64,000 bases of DNA from Pelagibacterales bacterium SAG-MED15 (GCA_014654065.1 JACWDM010000006.1:1-64000); one strand, 5' to 3'; numbered from the stretch's first letter, positions 24,204 through 33,675 are shown. The notes: generated by a model not told the origin, from the sequence alone. Program-made: numbers and translations.

Positions 24204-24226
24204 AATGTATAATAATATATATTTTT

Positions 24227-24487
24227 ATGGATATAAAAACATTAAATTTAAAAATCAAAAAGAAAATATTTGATAATATTTCATGTCAGTCTTTGTCAAT
24301 TGAGGACAAAACGTTTTTACATGAAAAACATAAAAGTCATAACAAAAATAAATTTCATATTAAATTAATTATTAAGTCAAAAGAATTAAAGTTATTAAAT
24401 AAAATTGACTCGAATAAAAAGATTTACTCAATTCTCTCGAATGAAATAAAAGAGTATATTCATTCAATTCAAATTCAAATATTATAA
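24227..24487 (+). CDS. bolA: BolA family protein
   Basis: 86 aa. The middle LSIEDKTFLHEKHKSHN and FHIKLIIKSKELKLLNKI match the BolA fold (class II KH), with the conserved His in FHIKL. BolA proteins pair with monothiol glutaredoxins in Fe-S trafficking and stress. Divergent from the J-protein/cobS/cobT operon with a 23-base gap, a conserved alphaproteobacterial arrangement. The 3' end overlaps convergent aroB by 6 bases. Confidence 0.85.
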   Translation: MDIKTLNLKIKKKIFDNISCQSLSIEDKTFLHEKHKSHNKNKFHIKLIIKSKELKLLNKIDSNKKIYSILSNEIKEYIHSIQIQIL

Positions 24488-25582
24488 AAATTGGTTTCTA
24501 ATAAATTTTGAAATTTCTTTTAATTCAAAGAAATTATTGTAAGAAACTTGACCTATTTTATTAATTAAAATTAGATTAATTTTTTTACTAATATTTTTTT
24601 TATCATTTTTAATATAACCTAAAAGTTTGTTTGTATCTTTTTTATTAAAATAATTATTTATTTTTAATGAATTATTTATTTTAGAAATATGATTTATTAT
24701 AAGTTTATATTCTTTATAGTTTAACAGATTTTTTTTAAAGCTAAATTCAGATGCACTATTAATACCAAGTAGCACAGCCTCCCCATGATTGAGTCCTTTT
24801 GAATATTTATATGTTGCTTCATACGAATGCGCAAAAGTATGACCTAAATTAAGAGTCTTTCTTAAATTTTTTTCCTTTACGTCTTTTTCAACAATTTTTT
24901 TCTTTATAAAACAACTTTTATAAATTGCTTGATCTATATATGGTTTTTTTAAGTTAATTATTTTTTCAAAATTATTTAGCAAAAAATAAAAAAATTTTTT
25001 ATCACTAATTATTGAATGTTTGAATATTTCGGCATATCCACATATTAATTCTCTTTTAGGAAGATATTTTAAAAATTTGATATCAGCTATGACTAGATCT
25101 GGTTGGTAAAAGGATCCAATCAGATTTTTACCATAATCGCTATTAATTCCAGTTTTTCCACCAATACTACTATCCACCTGGGCTAATAAAGTTGTAGGGA
25201 TATTAATAAATTTAAGACCTCGTTTAAAAATGCTTGCAGCAAATGCAGAAACGTCTCCAATTATACCACCTCCTACTGCAATTAAACAATCATTACGATT
25301 GAAATTATTTTTAAGCATTATATTCAAAATTTTATTTACACTTTTTTGATTTTTATTTTTTTCACTTGAATAAAATTTGTGAAAAATAATATTTTCTTTA
25401 ATTTTTTTTCTTAGGATATTAATTATTTTAAATGGAACCTTGCTATCATAAATAATTAAAAAGTTTTTTGCATTAATTTTATCTTTTTTTAAAATTTTAT
25501 TAATTTGAGCGATTAGATTCGACCCTACATAAATATTATAATTAGAATCTTTGGAATTGATTAATATCTTTTTATTTTTCAT
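24482..25582 (-). CDS. aroB: 3-dehydroquinate synthase
   Basis: 366 aa. Second step of the shikimate pathway, cyclising DAHP to 3-dehydroquinate with NAD and a metal. Motifs: AVGGGIIGDVSAFAAS (NAD/substrate loop), PTTLLAQVDSSIGGKTGIN, and metal ligands in LGHTFAHSYE and LNHGEAVLLG. Overlaps the upstream aroK by 11 bases, the standard aroK-aroB pair feeding aromatic amino acid synthesis, including the trp genes at 53-55 kb. Confidence 0.96.
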   Translation of the reverse strand: MKNKKILINSKDSNYNIYVGSNLIAQINKILKKDKINAKNFLIIYDSKVPFKIINILRKKIKENIIFHKFYSSEKNKNQKSVNKILNIMLKNNFNRNDCLIAVGGGIIGDVSAFAASIFKRGLKFINIPTTLLAQVDSSIGGKTGINSDYGKNLIGSFYQPDLVIADIKFLKYLPKRELICGYAEIFKHSIISDKKFFYFLLNNFEKIINLKKPYIDQAIYKSCFIKKKIVEKDVKEKNLRKTLNLGHTFAHSYEATYKYSKGLNHGEAVLLGINSASEFSFKKNLLNYKEYKLIINHISKINNSLKINNYFNKKDTNKLLGYIKNDKKNISKKINLILINKIGQVSYNNFFELKEISKFIRNQFL

Positions 25583-26075
25583 AAATTTCTAAAATTTTTT
25601 TTACAATTTCATTTTTATTCATTTTATCACAATTAACTTTAAACTCTGATAAAGAGTATATTTTAGACCTATTATCGATCAAGTTGATTAAATCTTTTCT
25701 TTTTAAATTGTAGGTTATTGGTCTTTTTTTACTTTTAGTTAATCTAGATATTAAGGTATTTTTTTCCCATTTAAGCCATATTGAACAATCATTTTTGAGA
25801 ATCCTAGATCTTATTTTTTCGCTAAGAAATGCACCACCACCTAGTGCGATAATATTATTAGACATTTTTAAAATATTTAATGTAATTTTTTCCTCTAACT
25901 TTCTAAAAAAAACCTCACCTTTTGTTTCAAAAATAGTTGCAATTTTTAAATCTAGTTCTTTTTCAATCAATCTATCAATATCATAAAGTTTTAAACCCGT
26001 AACTTTAGCAAGTAATAGACCTATACTGCTTTTACCGGACCCCGACATTCCTAATAAAACAAGGTTTTTTTTCAT
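25572..26075 (-). CDS. aroK: shikimate kinase
   Basis: 167 aa. P-loop GMSGSGKSS (9-17), shikimate-binding DIDRLIE and GEVFFRKLEE, IALGGGAFLS and the lid region KSKKRPITY. Phosphorylates shikimate in the aromatic pathway. First gene of the aroK-aroB unit and divergent from the small membrane protein gene, with 67 bases between starts. Confidence 0.96.
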   Translation of the reverse strand: MKKNLVLLGMSGSGKSSIGLLLAKVTGLKLYDIDRLIEKELDLKIATIFETKGEVFFRKLEEKITLNILKMSNNIIALGGGAFLSEKIRSRILKNDCSIWLKWEKNTLISRLTKSKKRPITYNLKRKDLINLIDNRSKIYSLSEFKVNCDKMNKNEIVKKILEIYEK

Positions 26076-26142
26076 TTATATAAATAATCTGTATTGAAAA
26101 AACATAATATTGTCTTAATTTGATTTATTATAAAAACGTTAT

Positions 26143-26328
26143 ATGTATTTTCAAAAAAAGCAAGCAATTGGTAAATCAAACTATTTATTAAAGCTGATTA
26201 TTAAAATTGCTTTAGTATTTTTTTTATTTTTTATAATATTGCTTTTGGTAGATCAAATAAATTTTCCATCTCCAAATAAAAAAATTGAAAAAATAATTCC
26301 AAATGAGAATCTTAAAATTATTAAGTAA
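26143..26328 (+). CDS. small single-span membrane protein, unknown
   Basis: 61 aa: a short basic N-terminus, one clear hydrophobic span (about 22-41, IIKIALVFFLFFIILLLV), then a polar tail. Function not recognised. Its 3' end overlaps the start of the next exported protein by 26 bases, suggesting co-translation and perhaps a shared function at the membrane. The divergent position relative to aroK and the clean frame support a real gene; being short and AT-rich it could still be a chance ORF. Confidence 0.55.
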   Translation: MYFQKKQAIGKSNYLLKLIIKIALVFFLFFIILLLVDQINFPSPNKKIEKIIPNENLKIIK

Positions 26329-28057
26329 ATTTTTTTTTTTTAATATTTTTTACACATTTTTGCTTTGTCAAAATGTTAGTTCAAATGAACCTGTGGATAT
26401 TTGGACTATAAATAATAATTCTATCGAGCAAAACGAAGAAATCAAAGATAAAGTTAATAAAGATGAGGAAAATTTTATTGAATTCCAAAGTCTCGAAAAA
26501 AATATTTTAAATTCAGTTAAGTTGGAAGATAATTTAAAAAATAAAGAAAAAACCTACTTAGTAGGAATATTTGACCCTGCAGATAATGATCTTAGTTTAA
26601 ATATGTGGGAACTAACGGATGGAAAAAAAATATCAAAAATAATAAAAAAAATAAATAATCTAAATTTATCAGATGATGCTAAAGACTTATATAATAAGTT
26701 ACTTTTAACAAATGCACTTCCCCCAAAAAATAATTTTTCAGAAGATGAATTTATTAATTTAAAAATAAGTTGGTTAATTAAAAATAATGATATAGATTTA
26801 ATATATGAGTTTTTGATCAGTAATAATAAAAAAGTTAACCATGAACTTTTGCAATATTATGTTGACCAAAACTTATCAAAAAATAACTTGAACAAATCTT
26901 GTGAAATATTTTCGAAGATTAAATCAATTAAATTAAATAACTATTTACTAAAATTTAAAATTTATTGCCTAATTTACAAAGATCAAAAAGAAATTGCACA
27001 AATGCAATATGATCTATTAAAAGAGAGTGGATTTAAAAACAAATTTTTTGAACAAAGATTTAATTATTTAATGGGATACGAAGAAAAAATAAATGTAGAT
27101 ATTTCTGAAAAAAATATATTAAATTTCCACCTATCACATAAAACTAATCCAGATTTTACGTTTATTCCAAGTGAAAGCACTAATCAATTAATCTGGCATT
27201 ATTTACAAAATAATAACTTATTACAAAAATTGGATGAAATTGATATTGAAGATGACCAGAAAGTTATTTCTATAGAGAAAGAGACTCATAATGGAAATTA
27301 TTTAGAAAAGGATTTATTAGGATTATACACTAGATATAAGTTCAGTATTAATCAGCTTATTTCAATAGAAGATACATATAAATTGCTTCCAGAAAATAAA
27401 TCTAGAGCATTATTATATCAAGGTTATTTAATTTCAAAAGACGTTCCGTCAAAAATTAAACTTTTAAAAATTTTAAAAGAAAGTTTCAAAAAAAGTGAAA
27501 TTAATAATGCTTTAAATGTTGAATTAGTTGATATGCTTGAAAGTTTAAAAGAAGATGAGATACCAAATGAATATTTAGAGTTTTATAATTACTACTTAGC
27601 AGAGAAAATAAATGAAAATAAAAAAATTAAATTAAATAATAAAATTATCCACCAATCTAAATTGATTAATTATTTTCAGGATAATATGGATATCGGCCAA
27701 GCTGAAAAAGAAATTAATAAAATGTTAAAAAAAATTAAAAAAAAACAAAAATATTATTTTTCAACAAAGGATATCATTATTATCGAGTCCTTAATATCAG
27801 ATGGAGCAAAAATAGATCACAAAAATCAAGAATATCTCGAACTTGATAAGGCTAATATTCCAACAGATATTCAAGTAATGATTAATGATGGGGAAGTCGC
27901 GATGATTCTATTGCGTTTAGTAGAGATAATCGGAGAGGATAATTTAAAAGATTTAGGTACCGAAAGCCTATATTTTATTTTGACTACACTTAATAAATTA
28001 GGAATTGATAAAATTAGAAATGAAATGATTATTAAAACTATTCCTTTAAAAGCTTAA
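26303..28057 (+). CDS. large exported protein of unknown function
   Basis: 584 aa. The N-terminus MRILKLLSKFFFFNIFYTFLL is a signal peptide with likely cleavage near VSS/NEP (about residue 28), so the protein should be periplasmic. The rest is Lys/Asn/Asp/Leu-rich and mostly helical in character, with no catalytic motif that I recognise; helical repeats are possible. Overlaps the small membrane protein gene and is followed 23 bases later by def. Most likely a lineage-conserved alphaproteobacterial protein of unknown role. Confidence 0.75.
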   Translation: MRILKLLSKFFFFNIFYTFLLCQNVSSNEPVDIWTINNNSIEQNEEIKDKVNKDEENFIEFQSLEKNILNSVKLEDNLKNKEKTYLVGIFDPADNDLSLNMWELTDGKKISKIIKKINNLNLSDDAKDLYNKLLLTNALPPKNNFSEDEFINLKISWLIKNNDIDLIYEFLISNNKKVNHELLQYYVDQNLSKNNLNKSCEIFSKIKSIKLNNYLLKFKIYCLIYKDQKEIAQMQYDLLKESGFKNKFFEQRFNYLMGYEEKINVDISEKNILNFHLSHKTNPDFTFIPSESTNQLIWHYLQNNNLLQKLDEIDIEDDQKVISIEKETHNGNYLEKDLLGLYTRYKFSINQLISIEDTYKLLPENKSRALLYQGYLISKDVPSKIKLLKILKESFKKSEINNALNVELVDMLESLKEDEIPNEYLEFYNYYLAEKINENKKIKLNNKIIHQSKLINYFQDNMDIGQAEKEINKMLKKIKKKQKYYFSTKDIIIIESLISDGAKIDHKNQEYLELDKANIPTDIQVMINDGEVAMILLRLVEIIGEDNLKDLGTESLYFILTTLNKLGIDKIRNEMIIKTIPLKA

Positions 28058-28080
28058 AATTAATAATAAAGTAATTTAAA

Positions 28081-28605
28081 ATGTCTTTAAAAAATATAAT
28101 AACTGTACCTGACGAAACTTTAAGAAAGATATCTGATCCTATTGAAACTGTTGGGAAAAATGAAAAATTATTTATAAAAGATTTATTTGAAACAATGTAT
28201 CATAATAAAGGCATAGGTTTAGCAGCAATTCAGGTTGGAATACCAAAAAGAATAATTGTTTTAGATGTAAATCAAAAAGATGAAAAAAAAAATCCTCTAT
28301 GTTTTATTAACCCTGTTGTAAAAAAAATAAGTAATGAAAAATCGACTTATGAAGAGGGTTGTTTAAGTCTACCAGAAACTTTTATTGAGATCGAAAGACC
28401 AAAAGTTTGTTTAGTTGAATATATTGACATTGAAGGAAAGAAAAAAGAAATGGAGTGTGATGATCTTTTATCTACTTGTATACAACATGAAATTAATCAT
28501 CTAGATGGAAGATTAATAATCGATTTTTTATCAAAACTAAAAAGAGATGTAATAATTAAAAAATTATCAAAAAATAAACCAAATACTGATAGAATTGTTG
28601 TTTAG
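28081..28605 (+). CDS. def: peptide deformylase
   Basis: 174 aa. Removes formyl from nascent N-terminal Met. All three motifs are present: GIGLAAIQVG, EGCLSLPE (metal Cys) and QHEINHLDG (metal His residues and catalytic Glu). fmt follows two bases later, so the enzymes that add and remove the formyl group are co-expressed, with truA next. Confidence 0.97.
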   Translation: MSLKNIITVPDETLRKISDPIETVGKNEKLFIKDLFETMYHNKGIGLAAIQVGIPKRIIVLDVNQKDEKKNPLCFINPVVKKISNEKSTYEEGCLSLPETFIEIERPKVCLVEYIDIEGKKKEMECDDLLSTCIQHEINHLDGRLIIDFLSKLKRDVIIKKLSKNKPNTDRIVV

Positions 28606-28607
28606 AA

Positions 28608-29528
28608 ATGCTTAAAAAAATTGTTTTTATGGGTACACCGATATTCGCAGTTCCCATCTTAAAATCACTTTATCAGAATGGCTATCAAGTGTCCGCTGTC
28701 TATACTCAGGCACCTCAAAAATCCAATCGAGGAATGAAAGTAACAAAATCTCCAGTCCATTTAATTTCAGAAACATTAAGCTTAGAGATAAGAACACCAA
28801 GAAGTTTTAAAAATAATAACGAAGAATATCAATATTTGAAAAAGTTAGATCCTGATTTAGTATTAGTGGTTGCATATGGTCAAATTATACCAGAAAAATT
28901 TTTAGGAATTGCGAAAAAAGGTTTTATCAATATTCATGCCTCTTTACTTCCAAATTATAGAGGTGCTGCACCAATTCAAAGAGCAATTATGAATTTGGAT
29001 AAAGAAACAGGAATAAGTATAATGAAAATAAACTCTAATTTAGATGAAGGACCAGTTTGTAATTCTTACAAAATACAAATTGATGAAAAAGATAATACAG
29101 AAACTTTATCAGAAAAGTTATCTTTGCTAGCAGCTGAAAATTTTTTAGATGATATTGACGATATATTGGAAAACAGAGCTAATTTTAAAGACCAAGATCA
29201 TACTAAAGCAACATACGCTAAAAAAATAGACAAAAAGGAAGCAAGTATTGATTGGAATATCTCAGCAAAAAATATTATAGCAAATATCAATGGTTTAAAT
29301 GGTTCTTATTTTTTCTTTAAAGGTACAAGGTATAAAATTCTCAAGGCCGAACTAGGTTATTCAAATGGAAAAGCTGGCGAAATTATTAGTAATAACCTTG
29401 AAATTGCATGTAGGGAAAGGTCTATTAAAATATTGACGATTCAAAGAGAGGGTAAAAGACCACAAAAGATATCGGAATTTTTACTAGGTTCACAAATGAA
29501 AAAAGGATTTATATTGGACAATGTATAG
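28608..29528 (+). CDS. fmt: methionyl-tRNA formyltransferase
   Basis: 306 aa. Formylates initiator Met-tRNA using 10-formyl-THF. N-terminal formyltransferase domain with FMGTPIFAVPIL, VVAYGQIIPEKF, and the catalytic INIHASLLPNYRGAAPIQ; C-terminal OB-like domain near 205-300. Two bases behind def; the truA start overlaps its end by 8 bases. Confidence 0.97.
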   Translation: MLKKIVFMGTPIFAVPILKSLYQNGYQVSAVYTQAPQKSNRGMKVTKSPVHLISETLSLEIRTPRSFKNNNEEYQYLKKLDPDLVLVVAYGQIIPEKFLGIAKKGFINIHASLLPNYRGAAPIQRAIMNLDKETGISIMKINSNLDEGPVCNSYKIQIDEKDNTETLSEKLSLLAAENFLDDIDDILENRANFKDQDHTKATYAKKIDKKEASIDWNISAKNIIANINGLNGSYFFFKGTRYKILKAELGYSNGKAGEIISNNLEIACRERSIKILTIQREGKRPQKISEFLLGSQMKKGFILDNV

Positions 29529-30261
29529 GTACCAAATATTAATTGAGTATGACGGAACAAAATTTATTGGTTGGCAAATTCAAAAGAAAGGAAAAACAAT
29601 TCAAGGATTAATTCAAAGAAAATTTTCAAGAATCTTAAAAGAAAAAATAATATTAACAGCTGCAGGCAGAACAGATACGGGAGTACATGCGCACGAGCAA
29701 TCTGCACATTTTGATTGTAAAAAAAGGATAAATCAATTAGGAAAATTTTTAAAATCAATGAATTATTTTTTAAATAAAGATGGTATCGCAATTCTAAAAA
29801 TTAAAAAAAAGATAAATAGTTTTCATGCAAGATTTTCTGCTAAACTTCGAATATATCAATATAATATTATCAATCGTTTGAGTGCACCAGTTTTAGAAAA
29901 AAACAGAGCTTGGCACATTATCAAGAAACTAGACTTAGAATTAATGAAAAAGGGTGCAAAAAAGTTAATTGGAACAAAAGATTTTTCTACTTTTAAGGCT
30001 TCTAGTTGTAAAGCAAAAAGTCCAATCAGAACAATGAAATTAGTAAAAATTAAGTCTACAAAAAATATAATTAAAATAGAATTTAGATCCCAATCATTTT
30101 TACAACAGCAAGTACGCTCAATGGTTGGTTGTTTAAAGTATTTAGGAGAAAAAAAATGGACTTTAAAAAAATTTGAGAGTGTTTTAAAATTAAAAAAAAG
30201 GGCTTTGTGTGCACCACCTGCACCCCCTGAAGGCCTTTATTTAAAGAGAGTTATTTATTAA
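29521..30261 (+). CDS. truA: tRNA pseudouridine synthase A
   Basis: 246 aa. Makes pseudouridine at tRNA positions 38-40. Catalytic Asp in AAGRTDTGVHAHEQ, plus EYDGTKFIGWQIQ at the N-terminus and SFLQQQVRSMVGCL near the end. Overlaps fmt by 8 bases in the def-fmt-truA operon and runs 21 bases into the convergent SET gene. Confidence 0.96.
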   Translation: MYRYQILIEYDGTKFIGWQIQKKGKTIQGLIQRKFSRILKEKIILTAAGRTDTGVHAHEQSAHFDCKKRINQLGKFLKSMNYFLNKDGIAILKIKKKINSFHARFSAKLRIYQYNIINRLSAPVLEKNRAWHIIKKLDLELMKKGAKKLIGTKDFSTFKASSCKAKSPIRTMKLVKIKSTKNIIKIEFRSQSFLQQQVRSMVGCLKYLGEKKWTLKKFESVLKLKKRALCAPPAPPEGLYLKRVIY

Positions 30262-30732
30262 CCTTTTTTTATTACTCATTGAAAACTTTTTACTTATACG
30301 CCATCTAGACTCTTCTCTAACTATATAACCGCAACAATTTTTAGAACGACATTTACATGGAAATTGCTTGTAATCTTTATCAAAACTAAAACCATAATCA
30401 GCTGTAATTTCCTCACCCTTTTTTATATCTTTCATTGCCATTATCCAGATTTTTAAACCTTTGCCATCGTATTCAGAGTTAGGGTTGCAGCTATGATTGA
30501 TCAACCCTGCAGTATTCCATGAAAAGTCTCCATCTAAGGTATATCGCTTATTTAAAGTAAATAAATATATTGGTTTGCCATTATCGTATTTATCAGACTC
30601 ATCAACTTCTTTGTTTGTAACTATTTTTCCTTTGTAATTAATAATTTTTGTTCCAGCTTTAATATTTTTCGCTGCATAAAGCCCACGGCCCTTATTATCG
30701 ATATTTGACTTTTTAATCTTATATAATGTCAT
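30241..30732 (-). CDS. SET-domain protein (lysine methyltransferase-like)
   Basis: 163 aa. Core SET motifs: GRGLYA (15-20), NHSCNPN (79-85) and EEITADYG (107-114), plus a post-SET zinc motif C-x-C-x4-C at Cys126, Cys128 and Cys133. It therefore has the parts of an active SAM-dependent lysine methyltransferase. The substrate in a bacterium is unknown; ribosomal or DNA-binding proteins are possible. The gene lies 30 bases downstream of a histone-deacetylase-family gene on the same strand and overlaps convergent truA by 21 bases. Confidence 0.9.
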   Translation of the reverse strand: MTLYKIKKSNIDNKGRGLYAAKNIKAGTKIINYKGKIVTNKEVDESDKYDNGKPIYLFTLNKRYTLDGDFSWNTAGLINHSCNPNSEYDGKGLKIWIMAMKDIKKGEEITADYGFSFDKDYKQFPCKCRSKNCCGYIVREESRWRISKKFSMSNKKRLINNSL

Positions 30733-30762
30733 GAATATTTTTTATATTTTATTAAAAATTTA

Positions 30763-31686
30763 TCAATTAAATTCTATAAGTGCGTTAACATGTTCATTAG
30801 CACTTTCAGCAAGTGCGCTTAGATCGTAGCCACCCTCAAGTACTGAAACAACTTTACCATTTGTATATTTATTGGTTGCACGCAAAGTTCTTTTAGTTAT
30901 TTCATAAAAATCTTTAGAACTTAATTCGAACTGAGCTAGAGGATCATCTTTATGGGCATCAAATCCTGCAGAAAATAAAAGAAAATCAGGTTTAAAATTA
31001 ATTAATCTATCTAGCACTCTATTAAAAGCATTAAAATATTGTTCAGAATTTGTGCCAGCAGGTAAAGGAATATTTAAGGAATTGTCAAAATTTCCTTTAT
31101 CTTTATCCGTCCCACCACCTGGATAAAAAGGATATTGATGAGTTGAAATATATAGTGCATTTTTATTATTACGCATCACATCGTAATTTCCGTTACCCCA
31201 ATGTACGTCAAAGTCTACGCAGGCAATTTTTTTGTATTTAAACTTATTTACTAAATAATTTAATGCCACTCCTGCTTGGTTTATTACACAAAAACCCATC
31301 GCTTTATTTTTTTCTGCATGATGTCCTGGTGGTCTTACTGCACAAAAAGCATTTTTAAATTCCCCTTTTTCAATACCGTTAATAGCTCTAATTACAGAGC
31401 CAGCTGCATCATATATTGCTTTTTTACTTCCCGGTGAAATTACAGTGTCTCCATCCAAGAACTTTAGGCCATTTCTTGGAAATGATTCTTTTATATTTTT
31501 AATATATTCATTAGAATGTGTAATTTCTAATATTTTACTTGGAACCTTATCAGGTTCTTGCCATATTAAATCCTTTCTAGTTTTTAATTTTCTTTTAATA
31601 AACCAAATTCTTTTTGGTTGCTCAGGATGGCCATCCCCAGTAAGATGTTGTTCAGAAGCCTCAGAGCTTATAATTGCAGTTTTCAC
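30763..31686 (-). CDS. histone deacetylase / acetylpolyamine amidohydrolase family protein
   Basis: 307 aa zinc-dependent deacetylase. Catalytic His122-His123 in RPPGHHAEK, zinc ligands Asp160 and His162 in VDFDVHWGNGN and Asp243 in GFDAHKDD, and LEGGYDL near the C-terminus. Bacterial members act on acetylated polyamines, acetoin-pathway proteins or other small acyl amides. The GTG start overlaps the dapE stop (GTGA), so it is the distal part of the argB-dapD-dapE unit. The SET gene follows 30 bases later. Confidence 0.9.
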   Translation of the reverse strand: MKTAIISSEASEQHLTGDGHPEQPKRIWFIKRKLKTRKDLIWQEPDKVPSKILEITHSNEYIKNIKESFPRNGLKFLDGDTVISPGSKKAIYDAAGSVIRAINGIEKGEFKNAFCAVRPPGHHAEKNKAMGFCVINQAGVALNYLVNKFKYKKIACVDFDVHWGNGNYDVMRNNKNALYISTHQYPFYPGGGTDKDKGNFDNSLNIPLPAGTNSEQYFNAFNRVLDRLINFKPDFLLFSAGFDAHKDDPLAQFELSSKDFYEITKRTLRATNKYTNGKVVSVLEGGYDLSALAESANEHVNALIEFN

Positions 31687-32840
31687 TTAAAATAATATTC
31701 TAAAATATTTTGGTAAATCTTAGTTAAATTTTTTAAATCTTTCAAAGATACCGCTTCATCAACTTTATGCATAGTTTTGCCAACTAAACCAAATTCTAGA
31801 CAAGGCGATATCTTCCTTATAAACCTAGCGTCTGAAGTACCTCCAGTAGTAGAAAGTTTTGGTTTAATTTTAGTTATTTTTTTAACAATACTTTGTATCA
31901 TAAAAGTTGTTGAATTTGGTTTAGTTAAAAAAGCTTCACCAGAAACTCTATAATCTATTTTAAATGTAGATCTATTTTTTTTACTAATTCTTCTAAAAAT
32001 TTTATTAAGTTTTTTTTGAATAGATTTAGATGAATGCTTATTATTAAATCTAATATTAAAAGCTGCTTCTGCAGATCCTGGTATTACATTATCAGCATTA
32101 TTATCAATATTTATTTTAGTTACCTCTAAATTCGTTGGTTGAAAATTTTTTGTCCCTTTATCAAATTTAATATTTTTTAATTCATTTAAAATTTTGATAA
32201 TTGTTGTTGAGGGATTATTTGCTCTATGTGGATATGCAACATGACCCTGAATACCATTTATTGTAAGTTTACCAGTCAAGCTTCCTCTGCGCCCTATTTT
32301 CATCATTTCCCCTAATTTGTTCGGGTTTGTAGGTTCACCAACTAAACAAAAATTAATCCTCTCTTTTTTCTTTTTAAGGTAATCAACAACTTTTTTTGTA
32401 CCATTTATCGCGTCACCCTCTTCATCACCAGTTATTAGTAAACTAATCGACCCTCTAAATTTTTTATTTTTAACTAAAAAACCACTGATAGCGGCAACAA
32501 AAGCAGCAATGGAGCTTTTCATATCATTAGCACCCCTTCCAATTAAATGACCTTTTTTAATTGATGGTTTAAAAGGGTTTACTGTCCAATCATTTATATT
32601 ACCAGGTGGGACAACATCCAAGTGTCCTGCAAAGCAAAAATTTGGATCTTTACTCCCCAACCGAGCATATAAATTTTTAACTGGTTTAAAGTTTTTTTCT
32701 CTAAATTCGATTATTTTAGTTTTAAAACCCAATCTCTTAAGTTTTTTTTCTAAAAATTTCATTACCCCAGCATCAATCGGTGTAATTGATGGAAACTTAA
32801 TTAGCTCTTTAGCTAATTTAACCTCATTTAAAATCTCCAT
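31683..32840 (-). CDS. dapE: succinyl-diaminopimelate desuccinylase
   Basis: 385 aa M20-family metallohydrolase in the succinylase branch of lysine/DAP synthesis. Metal ligands in FAGHLDVVPPG (His, Asp), catalytic/metal Glu pair in GDEEGDAING, GRRGSLTG in the lid domain, and STTGGTSDARF and MHKVDEAV near the C-terminus. Five bases after dapD, and overlapping the next gene at the stop codon. Confidence 0.96.
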   Translation of the reverse strand: MEILNEVKLAKELIKFPSITPIDAGVMKFLEKKLKRLGFKTKIIEFREKNFKPVKNLYARLGSKDPNFCFAGHLDVVPPGNINDWTVNPFKPSIKKGHLIGRGANDMKSSIAAFVAAISGFLVKNKKFRGSISLLITGDEEGDAINGTKKVVDYLKKKKERINFCLVGEPTNPNKLGEMMKIGRRGSLTGKLTINGIQGHVAYPHRANNPSTTIIKILNELKNIKFDKGTKNFQPTNLEVTKINIDNNADNVIPGSAEAAFNIRFNNKHSSKSIQKKLNKIFRRISKKNRSTFKIDYRVSGEAFLTKPNSTTFMIQSIVKKITKIKPKLSTTGGTSDARFIRKISPCLEFGLVGKTMHKVDEAVSLKDLKNLTKIYQNILEYYFK

Positions 32841-32844
32841 GATT

Positions 32845-33672
32845 TTACTCTCTTAAAAGGTCATTAATTGATGTTTTTGATCTTGTTTTTTCATCAACTT
32901 GTTTGATTATTACAGCGCAGTATAAAGATGGCGCAGATGAATTATTTTTATCTGGTAAAGAGCCAGGAACAACAACGGAGTAAGGAGGAATTTTGCCATA
33001 GGTTATTTCACCTGTTTTTCGATTTACTATCTTCGTTGATTGACCGATATACATCCCCATACTCAAAACTGATCCTTTACCCACGATTACTCCCTCAACA
33101 ACTTCTGACATTGCTCCTAAAAATACATTATCTTCAATTATTGTTGGCAATGCTTGAGCAGGTTCCAACACACCCCCAACACCTGATCCAGCAGATATAT
33201 GGCAATTTTTTCCAATTTGACAACAACTTCCAGCACGTGCAAATGTATCAATCATCGTACCTTCATCGATGTATGCACCAATATTTACATAGCATGGCAT
33301 TAAAACCGCATTCTTTCCAACAAAGGATCCTTTTCTTACTGGTGAGTTAGGTACCATTCTAAAACCAGCTTTTTCATGATCTTCTTTAGTCCAACCAGCT
33401 GTTTTACCTTTAAGTAAATGGGCTTTATCGTACCAACTGCTATAAGGACCACTTAGCGCTTCCATTCCATGAATTCGAAAACTTAACATGATCCCCTTTT
33501 TAATATACTGGTGTGTTACCCATTCACCATTAATTTTTTCAGCAACTCTTATCTTTCCACTGTCTAAATCATTGATAATTTGATCAATTGAGTCCTTAAT
33601 TTTTTTACCAGAATTAGGGCTAACTTGATCTTTGTTTTCCCAGGCTTCATTTATAATATTTTCAATAGACAT
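32845..33672 (-). CDS. dapD: tetrahydrodipicolinate N-succinyltransferase
   Basis: 275 aa. Succinylates tetrahydrodipicolinate in DAP/lysine synthesis. An N-terminal helical domain is followed by left-handed beta-helix hexapeptide repeats (VRKGSFVGKNAVLMPCYVNI, GAYIDEGTMIDTFARAGSCC). C-terminal PPYSVVVPGSLP is family-typical. Lies between the HAD phosphatase gene (3-base gap) and dapE. Confidence 0.97.
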   Translation of the reverse strand: MSIENIINEAWENKDQVSPNSGKKIKDSIDQIINDLDSGKIRVAEKINGEWVTHQYIKKGIMLSFRIHGMEALSGPYSSWYDKAHLLKGKTAGWTKEDHEKAGFRMVPNSPVRKGSFVGKNAVLMPCYVNIGAYIDEGTMIDTFARAGSCCQIGKNCHISAGSGVGGVLEPAQALPTIIEDNVFLGAMSEVVEGVIVGKGSVLSMGMYIGQSTKIVNRKTGEITYGKIPPYSVVVPGSLPDKNNSSAPSLYCAVIIKQVDEKTRSKTSINDLLRE

Positions 33673-33675
33673 AAT

